In this document: positions 1-7,521 of the stretch, in pieces
How the letters are laid out: each line of letters begins with the position of its first letter
How positions within the stretch are numbered: position 1 is the first letter of the stretch
From: an uncultured Halomonas sp.
Lineage (GTDB): Bacteria; Pseudomonadota; Gammaproteobacteria; Pseudomonadales; Halomonadaceae
NCBI RefSeq assembly: GCF_947500835.1
Contig: NZ_CANMTQ010000003.1
Span: forward strand, 310,001 to 374,000
Direction of reading: 5' to 3'
DNA: 64,000 nucleotides
The notes under the pieces: generated by a model
What the model was told of the DNA's origin: nothing
What the model saw: only the letters and a program-made list of their open reading frames with translations
Database searches by the model: none
Translations under genes and position numbers: made by a program

Positions 1-146
1 TTTTTGGCTTCGGCGTTTGCCGCAGCTGGCGCCTCGGCCTTGGGGGCGGGCGTCGGCTTTGTCTGATTGAGAGCCTGCTTGGGGGCCTGGCTAGGTTCTG
101 GTGCGGTGACGGTATCGTCTTCGTGAAATTCGTCCCAGTTCAACAT
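1..146 (-). CDS. nrdB: Ribonucleoside-diphosphate reductase class Ia, beta subunit (N-terminus only)
   Basis: Only the first 48 codons are in the window; the gene runs off the left edge. The visible start reads MLNWDEFHEDD followed by a Pro/Ala/Lys-rich linker, which fits the N-terminus of NrdB proteins of Pseudomonas/Halomonas type. NrdB carries the diiron-tyrosyl radical that activates NrdA to reduce ribonucleoside diphosphates. It lies downstream of nrdA on the same strand, the usual nrdAB order. I chose the ATG at 146 because an AGGAG sits about 9 nt upstream; an in-frame ATG at 155 directly abuts that AGGAG and is less likely. The diiron ligands are outside the window, so identification rests on the short N-terminus and on context. 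Confidence 0.8.
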   Translation of the reverse strand, partial: MLNWDEFHEDDTVTAPEPSQAPKQALNQTKPTPAPKAEAPAAANAEAK

Positions 147-177
147 CTGCTTCATCTCCTGATGATGAGTACGTCCT

Positions 178-238
178 GTAGGAGCTCGATTCATCGAGCG
201 AATGACGGTTGCCATCGCCCGGTAAACCGGGCCCCTAC
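178..238. repeat. REPIN-like pair of inverted palindromes between nrdA and nrdB
   Basis: Two REP-like units face each other. The left unit is GTAGGAGC followed by the perfect hairpin GCTCGAT-TC-ATCGAGC and a GCGAATG tail. The right unit, read on the minus strand, is GTAGGGGC with the hairpin GCCCGGT-TT-ACCGGGC and a GCGATGG tail. Head and tail are shared while the stem sequence differs. A related cluster lies at 33064-33164. The element is transcribed between nrdA and nrdB and could stabilise or separate the two parts of the mRNA (inference). Confidence 0.75.
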
Positions 239-260
239 ATCGTGATAACCCTTACATTCG

Positions 261-3158
261 TTACTGGCAGGCCTCGCAGCCCAATTCGTCGATCTCGCCC
301 GCCGAGGGTGCACGCGAACCGCTGCCGCCCTTGCCGGTGAGAAAATCCTCGATGCCCCGCGGTTCCTGAGCCTGAGGCGCGGGCGCCGGTGCCTCGGTTG
401 GCGTGGCGCCGCCGACGGCGTTGTGCCGGCCACGCTCGACGGTGGACTTCTCCACCGCAGTGGCCCCTAGCGCGCGCAGGTAGTAGGTGGTCTTGAGACC
501 GCGGAACCAGGCCATGCGATAGGTCACGTCGAGCTTCTTGCCGGAGACGCCGGCGATGTACAGGTTCAGCGACTGGGCCTGATCGATCCACTTCTGACGC
601 CGTGAGGCGGCCTCGACCAGCCACTTGGGCTCGACCTCGAAGGCGCTGGCGTAGCGCGCCTTGAGGTCTTCCGGCACGCGATCGATGGGCTGCACCGAAC
701 CGTCGTAGTACTTCAGGTCGTTGATCATCACCTCGTCCCACAGGCCGCGCTCCTTCAAGTCGTTGACCATATGGGCGTTGACCACGGTGAACTCGCCAGA
801 CAGGTTCGATTTGACGAACAGGTTCTGATAGGTCGGCTCGATGGACTGGGTAACGCCGCAGATGTTGGAGATCGTCGCCGTCGGGGCGATCGCCATGACG
901 TTGGAGTTGCGCATGCCCTGGCTTGTGACCTTCTCGCGAATACGATCCCAATCCTGGCTGGTCGAAGTGTCGACCTCGATATAATCAGCGCCGCGCTCCT
1001 GGACGAGCTTGTCGATGGAGTCGATGGGCAGCACGCCCTGGCTCCACAGCGAGCCCTCGAAGCTCTGGTAGGTGCCGCGCTCCGCGGCCAGATCGCTTGA
1101 TGCCTCGATGGCGTGATAGCTGACCAGCTCCATGGAGGTGTCGGCGAAGCTTACCGCTTCCTCCGAGGCGTAGGCGATGCCTTTCTGGTACAGCGCGTCC
1201 TGGAAGCCCATGATGCCCAGGCCCACCGGGCGGTGCTTGAAGTTGGAGTTCCTGGCCTGGGGCACCGCGTAGTAGTTGATATCGATGACGTTATCGAGCA
1301 TGCGTACCGCAGTGCGCACCGTCTTCTTCAGCTTGTCGCCGTCGAGCTCGCCGCCAGCGATGTGCTGGGCCAGGTTGACGGAGCCCAGGTTGCATACCGC
1401 GATCTCGTCGACGGAGGTGTTCAGGGTGATCTCGGTGCACAGGTTGGAGGAATGCACCACCCCGGCATGCTGCTGCGGGCTGCGCAGGTTGCAGGGGTCC
1501 TTGAAGGTGATCCAGGGGTGGCCGGTCTCGAACAACATCGAGAGCATCTTGCGCCACAGATCCTTGGCGCGGACGCGCTTATAGAGCTTGAGCTGACCGG
1601 TATAGGTCATTGCTTCGTACTCTTCATATCGCTTCTGGAAGGCAGCGCCGTACAGGTCGTGCAGGTCCGGGCAGGTGGAGGGCGAGAACAGCGTCCACTC
1701 CTTGTCGTCGAATACCCGCTTCATGAACAGGTCCGGCACCCAGTTGGCGGAGTTCATGTCATGGGTACGGCGACGGTCGTCACCGGTGTTCTTGCGCAGC
1801 TCAAGAAATTCCTCGATGTCCATGTGCCAGGTCTCGAGATAGGCACAGACTGCGCCCTTGCGCTTGCCGCCCTGGTTGACCGCCACGGCGGTGTCGTTGA
1901 CCACCTTGAGAAACGGCACCACGCCCTGGGACTTGCCATTGGTGCCCTTGATGTAGGAGCCCAGCGCCCGCACCGGCGTCCAGTCGTTGCCGAGCCCGCC
2001 GGCCCACTTGGAGAGCATGGCGTTGTCCCGGATGGCGCCATAGATGCCGTCCAGGTTGTCCGGCACCGTGGTCAGATAGCAGGAGGAAAGCTGGCTTCTG
2101 GCGGTGCCGGCGTTGAACAGGGTCGGCGTGGAAGCCATGTAGTCGAAGCTGGAGAGCAGCTCGTAGAATTCGATGGCCCGGGCCTCGCGGTCGTCCTCGT
2201 TGAGCGATAGCCCCATGGCCACCCGCATGAACATCACCTGGGGCAGCTCGTAGCGCACGTCGTCGCGATGAATGAAGTAACGATCGTAGAGGGTCTGCAA
2301 GCCGAGATAGGTGAACTGGTTGTCCCGGGTGTGATCGAGGGCATCGCCCAGGCGGTCGAGATCGAATTCCGCCAGCCGCGGGTCGAGCTGTTCGAACTCG
2401 ATGCCGCGCGCCACATAGGCCTTGAAGGCCGGCTTGTAGAGTTCCGCCATGTCGCCAAAGGTGGCTTCCTCGGCGATCTCCAGAAAGGAGAGCGCTTCAC
2501 GGCGCAAATTATCCTGCAGCAGCCGCGCGGTGACATAGGTGTAGTTGGGGTCCTTTTCCACCAAGGTGCGGGCGGTCATCATCATTGCCGTGGCCACCCC
2601 GTCCTGGGAAACCCCGTCATAGAGGTTCTTCAGGGAGTCGTCGACGATCTTCTTGGCGTCGACGTTGGCCAGGCCTTCGCAGGCGTCGCGTACCAGAATC
2701 TCGATGCGTCCCAGATCCAGCGGTCGGGTGCTGCCGTCCTCGAGAGTGACGTTGAGGGTCGGATGAGGTTTGGCAATGTCGCCGCCCGCCGCCTGGCGTG
2801 CCCGGGCGTGCTCCTCGCGGTACAGCACGTAGGCCCTTGCAACCTTCTGTTCGCCGGCGCGCATCAGGGCCAGTTCGACCTGATCCTGAATGTCCTCGAT
2901 GTGCAGGGTGCCGCCATCCGGCATGCGCCGCTGAAAGGCATCGACGATCTGTGTGGTGGCGTTCGCGACAAAATCGCGTACCCGAGATGACGTGCCGGCG
3001 TTGTCGCCCTCGACGGCAATGATCGCCTTGGTCATGGCGACGGAGATCTTGCTGGGATCGAAGGCCGCCACGTCGCCACCGCGTTTGATCACGCGAAGCC
3101 GCTGGGGTGCCGTCAGATTCACGGAAGTCTCATTGGAAGAAAGTGTGGTGGTGTCCAT
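261..3158 (-). CDS. nrdA: Ribonucleoside-diphosphate reductase class Ia, alpha subunit
   Basis: Large catalytic subunit (965 aa) that reduces ribonucleotides to deoxyribonucleotides using the radical from NrdB. The N-terminus has an ATP-cone (about residues 18-120, motif VIKRGG) and a second, degenerate cone-like segment (about 135-225), the arrangement known from Pseudomonas NrdA. Active-site residues are visible: C360 in SSCYLTTVP, N572/C574/E576 in SSNLCTEITL, the radical-transfer pair Y892-Y893 in KTTYYLRAL, and the C-terminal redox pair C961/C964 in the final CEACQ. The open frame extends 23 codons further upstream, but homology starts only after MDTTTLSS, so the ATG at 3158 is preferred. 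Likely controlled by NrdR through the boxes at 3288-3334. Confidence 0.97.
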   Translation of the reverse strand: MDTTTLSSNETSVNLTAPQRLRVIKRGGDVAAFDPSKISVAMTKAIIAVEGDNAGTSSRVRDFVANATTQIVDAFQRRMPDGGTLHIEDIQDQVELALMRAGEQKVARAYVLYREEHARARQAAGGDIAKPHPTLNVTLEDGSTRPLDLGRIEILVRDACEGLANVDAKKIVDDSLKNLYDGVSQDGVATAMMMTARTLVEKDPNYTYVTARLLQDNLRREALSFLEIAEEATFGDMAELYKPAFKAYVARGIEFEQLDPRLAEFDLDRLGDALDHTRDNQFTYLGLQTLYDRYFIHRDDVRYELPQVMFMRVAMGLSLNEDDREARAIEFYELLSSFDYMASTPTLFNAGTARSQLSSCYLTTVPDNLDGIYGAIRDNAMLSKWAGGLGNDWTPVRALGSYIKGTNGKSQGVVPFLKVVNDTAVAVNQGGKRKGAVCAYLETWHMDIEEFLELRKNTGDDRRRTHDMNSANWVPDLFMKRVFDDKEWTLFSPSTCPDLHDLYGAAFQKRYEEYEAMTYTGQLKLYKRVRAKDLWRKMLSMLFETGHPWITFKDPCNLRSPQQHAGVVHSSNLCTEITLNTSVDEIAVCNLGSVNLAQHIAGGELDGDKLKKTVRTAVRMLDNVIDINYYAVPQARNSNFKHRPVGLGIMGFQDALYQKGIAYASEEAVSFADTSMELVSYHAIEASSDLAAERGTYQSFEGSLWSQGVLPIDSIDKLVQERGADYIEVDTSTSQDWDRIREKVTSQGMRNSNVMAIAPTATISNICGVTQSIEPTYQNLFVKSNLSGEFTVVNAHMVNDLKERGLWDEVMINDLKYYDGSVQPIDRVPEDLKARYASAFEVEPKWLVEAASRRQKWIDQAQSLNLYIAGVSGKKLDVTYRMAWFRGLKTTYYLRALGATAVEKSTVERGRHNAVGGATPTEAPAPAPQAQEPRGIEDFLTGKGGSGSRAPSAGEIDELGCEACQ

Positions 3159-3287
3159 GGTGCCGGGATCCCTGATCTGCGTTGTATGGGGAATCTTACG
3201 TCGACGATGCGAGCCGAAAACCGTCAACAGTGCCTTGAATAGTCGTGTTATCGAGTCTTGACAGCACTGAGTTCAATTGGTAGCGAA

Positions 3288-3334
3288 ATACATCATATTG
3301 TGCCCGTGTTCATCGTGGCTACAAGATAGTGTGC
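3288..3334 (-). promoter_or_regulatory. Two putative NrdR boxes upstream of nrdA
   Basis: ATACATCATATTGTGC (3288-3303) and CTACAAGATAGTGTGC (3319-3334) match the NrdR consensus acaCwAtATaTwGtgt at 12 and 11 of 16 positions by hand count. Their start-to-start distance is 31 bp, three helical turns, the spacing known for paired NrdR operators. They lie 130-176 bp upstream of the nrdA ATG. The rest of the 447-bp gap (3159-3605) contains a single 8/9 DnaA-box match at 3363-3371 and no convincing gene. Confidence 0.6.
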
Positions 3335-3605
3335 TAGAAGAGGGGGTGCAAGAGGAATATCCTGTGGATATCTTGTGGCTCGGCTGGGAGTGGTTTCAGT
3401 CTTGCGTGGAAAAACGCGAGGTTACGCTACTGGTAAAAAAACAGTAAAAAAGTGTGAGATTGCCACCGAGCGCTTTATGGTTGGAGTTAGGTATCATTTA
3501 TTTCTATCTACTATGTTGGAGAGTGACCATCTCGTAACCCTCTGTAGCAAGGTGTAGCATTGCTTCATATACCCACGATGCCACGGTATCAATAAGCCAA
3601 ATAGG

Positions 3606-4322
3606 ATGGATGACAGCTTGGACAGCAAACAAAAGGACCTCGTACTCATTATCGAGGATGACGAACGCCTGGCCAACCTGACCCGAGAGTATCTTGAAAC
3701 CAACGGGTTTCGGGTCGCCATTGAGGCTGATGGTACGCATGGGGTAGAGCGCATCATCGAGCTTGAACCGGATCTCGTCATACTCGATCTCATGTTGCCC
3801 GGCGAAGATGGGTTGTCGATCTGTCGTCGTGTCAGACCTCAATATGCCGGTCCCATCTTGATGCTGACGGCGCGTACAGACGACATGGATCAGGTGCTCG
3901 GTCTGGAGATGGGGGCCGACGATTACGTGCCCAAGCCGGTCCAGCCTCGGGTCCTGCTGGCGCGCATGCGCGCATTGATGCGTCGTAGCGATCAGCTCGA
4001 AAGTAGCAACGGTGCCGCACGACTCACCTTCAATGACCTGCTGATCGACAGTGCCACTCGGGAGGCCTGGCTCAGCAACGAGCGAATCGATCTGACCAGT
4101 GCCGAGTTCGATCTCTTGTGGCTGCTGGCGGACAATGCCGGCCGGGTGCTGACCCGGGAAGAGATATTTTCGGCACTGCGCGGTATCAAGTACGACGGCC
4201 AGGACCGCTCCATCGATGTGCGGGTGTCACGCATACGCCCGAAGATCGGCGATGACCCCAATCAGCCCCATCGCATCAAGACGGTGCGCAGTAAAGGCTA
4301 TCTCTTCGTCAAGGATGTCTGA
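3606..4322 (+). CDS. rstA: OmpR-family response regulator, RstA-like
   Basis: A 238-aa two-domain regulator. The receiver (about 10-125) has the acidic pair D18/D19, phospho-acceptor D61 in VILDLMLPGEDG and K110 in DDYVPKP; the C-terminal winged-helix domain (about 135-235) ends in RIKTVRSKGYLF. The segment DMDQVLGLEMGADDY resembles E. coli RstA more than OmpR or PhoB. The kinase gene starts 5 nt after the stop, so the two form an operon. The start is ATG 3606 preceded by AGG; a second ATG at 3610 is out of frame. Targets are not visible here. In enterics RstAB responds to acid and PhoPQ signals, but that cannot be transferred to this organism from sequence alone. Confidence 0.85.
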   Translation: MDDSLDSKQKDLVLIIEDDERLANLTREYLETNGFRVAIEADGTHGVERIIELEPDLVILDLMLPGEDGLSICRRVRPQYAGPILMLTARTDDMDQVLGLEMGADDYVPKPVQPRVLLARMRALMRRSDQLESSNGAARLTFNDLLIDSATREAWLSNERIDLTSAEFDLLWLLADNAGRVLTREEIFSALRGIKYDGQDRSIDVRVSRIRPKIGDDPNQPHRIKTVRSKGYLFVKDV

Positions 4323-4327
4323 TAGCC

Positions 4328-5959
4328 ATGCGTCGTACCCTGGCGGACAGTACCTTCGTGCGGGTCTACGCCACGCTGCTGTTGGCGTTGGTATTGACCT
4401 TCGGGTTGGCAATGATGGGTTATATGATCGTCGACCAGGTGCGCCGCGAGTACTATCGCGAGCGCCTGGCGGATACGCCCATGGCGCTACTCACGATCCT
4501 GCTGAGCGAAGTACAGCCCGCAGAGCGTAAGCAGTGGTTGCAGCGCCAGGGCGAACATCTTGATATGCAGCTGTCGTTGTACCGGCAGGATGAACAGGCA
4601 TTCAGCTATTTCCAGCGCCGACGCCTCGAGGATGGACGCCCGTTGGTGATGTACGACAACGCAAGCAATGCATGGAGTCTATGGCGCTATGTGTCCGGAG
4701 AGCCTTTATTGCTGAAGGTGACCCTGGCTCAGCTTTCGGACCAGCAGTTGCGCGGTCTGGTCGGCACCCTGCGCGACTGGCTCGAAGACATGGCAGCTCC
4801 CGAATACCCTCTGCAACTCCTGACCGAAAAACAGTCACTCCCGATCACGCTCTCTACAGCACCGCCTGGGCTACTTGATCCGCATCAGCGTGAACGGCTC
4901 GAGGAGGGCGATATCGTGCTGCAGTGGATAGCCGAACAAGGCTCGATCTCGGCTCATGCACGGCTGGTGTCGCCGGTGGATGGTTCTCAGCGTTGGCTCA
5001 ACGTAGGGCCGATCTACGCGTTCAATACCATGCCATTGATTCTTACCCTGGGTCTGGTGCTGGCATCGTTGATCGTCTTGGCCGGCGCCATTTATTTGAT
5101 CGTACGCGGTGTCGAGACGCGCATGGCTCGCCTGGAGAAAGCGGCAACCCGGATTGCCGGCGGCTATCTGGATACCCGGGTCAAGGTTGAAAGCAGCGAT
5201 TTCATGGGGCGTCTGGGCATGGCCTTCAACGGCATGGCGGCTCAGGTGCAATCGCTTCTGCGCGCGCAGCAGGAAATGATTCGCGCTGTCTCCCATGAGT
5301 TGCGGACACCGGTGGCCCGCATTCGTTTTGCGGCGCAAATGGTCGAGGACATGACGGAGCAGGAGGCGGTACGGCGGCAGTTGAAGGGCATTGATGGCGA
5401 TATAGAAGAACTCGATCAGTTGATCGATGAAATTCTGACCTATGCGCGTCTGGGTAGTGATAACGCCAGTAGTGGAGGTATCGATACCGAAACCGTCGAA
5501 TGCCGTGCCATGGCCCAGCGGGTGGTGGAGGCATTGAGTTCGCTGCATCCTGACATTCGTATCGAGGTGGCGCCGGGAGAGGAGATCGATGTCGTTGCCG
5601 AGCCCCGTTACTTGCAGCGCGCCTTACAGAATCTGGTGGCCAACGCCTGTCGTCATGCCGAGTCAAGGGTACTGATTCGCCTGACCCGGGACGCTCGTGC
5701 AGTGCGCCTGGATGTAGAGGATAATGGGCCCGGCGTGCCGGAAAGTGATCGTATGGATATCTTCAAACCTTTTGCGCGGCTCGATAACAGCCGCGCACGT
5801 CGCTCCGGCGGCTATGGTCTGGGACTCTCCATCGTGCAGAAAGTGATGCTATGGCATGGCGGTAGTGTGATAGTTGATGAGAGCCAACATCTGGGCGGCG
5901 CGCGCTTCAGCCTGCTGCTGCCAGTGTCGGTACAATCCACCAAGGACGTAATGGTTTGA
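4328..5959 (+). CDS. rstB: Sensor histidine kinase, RstB-like
   Basis: Inner-membrane kinase of 543 aa that should phosphorylate the preceding regulator. Order of parts: TM1 (about 14-36), a periplasmic sensor of about 200 residues, TM2 (about 236-259), HAMP (about 260-312), HisKA with H323 in VSHELRTPVARIRF, and an HATPase domain with N-box LQNLVANACRH, DNGPGVP and YGLGLSI. The sensor is clearly longer than that of E. coli RstB (433 aa in total), so the input signal may differ. The name is by analogy with the RstA-like partner and the HisKA region. Confidence 0.82.
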   Translation: MRRTLADSTFVRVYATLLLALVLTFGLAMMGYMIVDQVRREYYRERLADTPMALLTILLSEVQPAERKQWLQRQGEHLDMQLSLYRQDEQAFSYFQRRRLEDGRPLVMYDNASNAWSLWRYVSGEPLLLKVTLAQLSDQQLRGLVGTLRDWLEDMAAPEYPLQLLTEKQSLPITLSTAPPGLLDPHQRERLEEGDIVLQWIAEQGSISAHARLVSPVDGSQRWLNVGPIYAFNTMPLILTLGLVLASLIVLAGAIYLIVRGVETRMARLEKAATRIAGGYLDTRVKVESSDFMGRLGMAFNGMAAQVQSLLRAQQEMIRAVSHELRTPVARIRFAAQMVEDMTEQEAVRRQLKGIDGDIEELDQLIDEILTYARLGSDNASSGGIDTETVECRAMAQRVVEALSSLHPDIRIEVAPGEEIDVVAEPRYLQRALQNLVANACRHAESRVLIRLTRDARAVRLDVEDNGPGVPESDRMDIFKPFARLDNSRARRSGGYGLGLSIVQKVMLWHGGSVIVDESQHLGGARFSLLLPVSVQSTKDVMV

Positions 5960-5994
5960 ATGGATGCTGAAAGGGTTCTGAAAGAGACAAGACA

Positions 5995-6441
5995 ATGACA
6001 ACAACGACCATGAGCACAATCACGACCGAAGCCCTGCAGGGGCCCTGGTCACTTGTACGTTTTATCTATCGCTGGCCGGATGGCCGTGAGCTGGCGCCCC
6101 TGGGACAGGCTCGGGGGCAGCTTCTCTATCTGCTTGACGACGACGGCGCCGGACGCATGGCTGTGCAGGTGGTGGCCGGCGAACGCCCCGTGCTTGATCC
6201 TGAAAGCGACGCCAATCTGGCAGTGCATTTTCGCAGCGGCTTTGCCTATGGCGGGCGCTGGTCGCTGCACAGGGACAGGGTACAGCACGACGTCGAGATC
6301 GCCAGCATTCCCGGCTGGGAAGGCAGTCGCCTGGATCGGCAGGTCCAGGTCGACGACGACCGGCTGGTGTTAACCACCAACGAGCCCAATCCGCAATTGC
6401 CTCAGGGAGGGTATGAGACGGTACTGGAATGGCAGCGTTGA
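5995..6441 (+). CDS. Lipocalin-like domain protein
   Basis: Small protein (148 aa) with no signal peptide. It matches the bacterial lipocalin-like family (Pfam Lipocalin_5 type): an early GPWSLVRF turn, a GRMAVQVV strand, an FRSGFAYGGRWSLHRDRVQHDVEIA strand pair and a C-terminal RLVLTTNEP segment that give an all-beta barrel pattern. Its role is unknown; relatives occur as stand-alone proteins or beside catabolic genes. It follows the rstAB-like pair by 35 nt and may be cotranscribed. An in-frame ATG at 6010 is an alternative start, with no clear Shine-Dalgarno to decide. Confidence 0.7.
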   Translation: MTTTTMSTITTEALQGPWSLVRFIYRWPDGRELAPLGQARGQLLYLLDDDGAGRMAVQVVAGERPVLDPESDANLAVHFRSGFAYGGRWSLHRDRVQHDVEIASIPGWEGSRLDRQVQVDDDRLVLTTNEPNPQLPQGGYETVLEWQR

Positions 6442-6473
6442 TCTACTGCGCTCGTGACGATCAAGACCGGTTC

Positions 6474-7388
6474 TTAGGCCGGGCGAATCCCCTCTAGCAC
6501 CGCAAAGGACGTCTCCCGAGCGGTGCGCAGGAAATCCTCCATCCAGGGTAATTCACGCTGTTCCTCGCGAATCGCGGCGAACAGCGTGCTCCATATCCCT
6601 TTCTCCCCCAGGGCCAGCGCGCGCACATAGCCGCGCTCCAGATATTCCGTCAGCGCCCAGTTGGGCAGGGCGCAGACACCGCGGCCACTGGCCACCAGCT
6701 GCATCATCATCACCGTCAGTTCTGCAGTGCGTATCTCCTTGGGCGTTACCTTGGCAGGCTCGAGAAATTGCGTGAAAACGTCCAGCCGACTGTGCTCCAC
6801 CGGATAGATGATAAGGGTTTCTTGCGCCAGTTCCTGGGCAGTGACGTAGGGCTTGTCCGCTAGCGGATGCTGCCGGGAGAGTGCCAGCAAGCCTTCATAA
6901 CGAAACAACGGCTCGTAGTGCACGCCGGCCAGAGGTTGGGGGTCGGCGGTAATCACCAGATCGAGCTGCTCCCGTGCCAAGGCGGGCAAGGGGTCGAAGC
7001 TGCGCCCACCGGGAATGTCGACCTCTACCTCCGGCCAGTGATCGCGGAAGTGATCGATGGTGGGCATCAGCCATTGAAAGCAGCTATGACACTCGATGGC
7101 CATGTGCAGACGGCCCTGTTCCTCTCCCGCCAGTCGCACCAGATCCCGTTCCGCCATGCGTACCTGAGGCAGTATCTGTTCCGCCAGTGCCAGCAGGCGC
7201 TCCCCGGCGCGGGTAAAAACGACCGGGCGGGTCTTGCGCAAGAACAGGGGGCTGTTCAAGCGCTCTTCCAGATCCTTGATCTGATGGGATAACGCCGACT
7301 GGGTCAGGTGTACCCGCTCCGCGGCTTCCACCAGCGATCCGGCGTCGCGTAGGGCAATCAAGGTGCGAAGATGACGAAGCTCGAGCAT
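6474..7388 (-). CDS. metR: LysR-family regulator of methionine genes
   Basis: MetR (304 aa) activates metE and other methionine genes with homocysteine as coregulator and represses itself. The N-terminal helix-turn-helix (MLELRHLRTLIALRDAGSL, then LTQSALSHQIKDLEERL) aligns closely with E. coli MetR, and a LysR substrate domain follows (about 90-300). It is divergent from metE, the classic arrangement, with a perfect MetR box immediately upstream. The frame extends 6 codons above the ATG at 7388, but the homologous start is MLELRHL. The longer start would place the operator inside the gene. Confidence 0.95.
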   Translation of the reverse strand: MLELRHLRTLIALRDAGSLVEAAERVHLTQSALSHQIKDLEERLNSPLFLRKTRPVVFTRAGERLLALAEQILPQVRMAERDLVRLAGEEQGRLHMAIECHSCFQWLMPTIDHFRDHWPEVEVDIPGGRSFDPLPALAREQLDLVITADPQPLAGVHYEPLFRYEGLLALSRQHPLADKPYVTAQELAQETLIIYPVEHSRLDVFTQFLEPAKVTPKEIRTAELTVMMMQLVASGRGVCALPNWALTEYLERGYVRALALGEKGIWSTLFAAIREEQRELPWMEDFLRTARETSFAVLEGIRPA

Positions 7389-7392
7389 CGCA

Positions 7393-7405
7393 TGAAATCC
7401 ATTCA
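7393..7405. promoter_or_regulatory. MetR binding site between metR and metE
   Basis: TGAAATCCATTCA is an exact match to the known MetR consensus TGAA-N5-TTCA. It lies 4 nt upstream of the metR start and 117 nt upstream of metE. The location suits autorepression of metR; activation of metE usually involves a second, weaker site, which I could not pick out with confidence in the AT-rich stretch 7410-7510. Confidence 0.8.
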
Positions 7406-7521
7406 CGTTGATGATTAGATAATTTAGTTTGATTCACCTGTCGGCGCCAGTGACACTGCTTCCAAGACTTATAGCGAAAACAGTCGCAAATTCTACTACT
7501 TAATTTCTTCAAGGAATAACG

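Noticed and set aside
1113..2210. Long plus-strand open frame (365 codons) inside nrdA
   Set aside because: Antisense shadow of a highly conserved gene; the translation has no recognisable domain.
3363..3371. DnaA box TGTGGATAT as an origin signal
   Set aside because: Only one 8/9 match, no cluster, no AT-rich unwinding region and no dnaA/dnaN genes; not an origin.
3375..3557. Sixty-codon open frame in the nrdA/rstA gap
   Set aside because: No ribosome site, no recognisable motif, and it crosses the likely promoter region.
4871..5548. Minus-strand open frame (225 codons) over the sensor kinase
   Set aside because: Antisense shadow; His/Gln-rich translation with no domain.
7389..7521. SAM or other methionine riboswitch before metE
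   Set aside because: The space is short and already explained by divergent promoters and a MetR box; no conserved riboswitch core seen.
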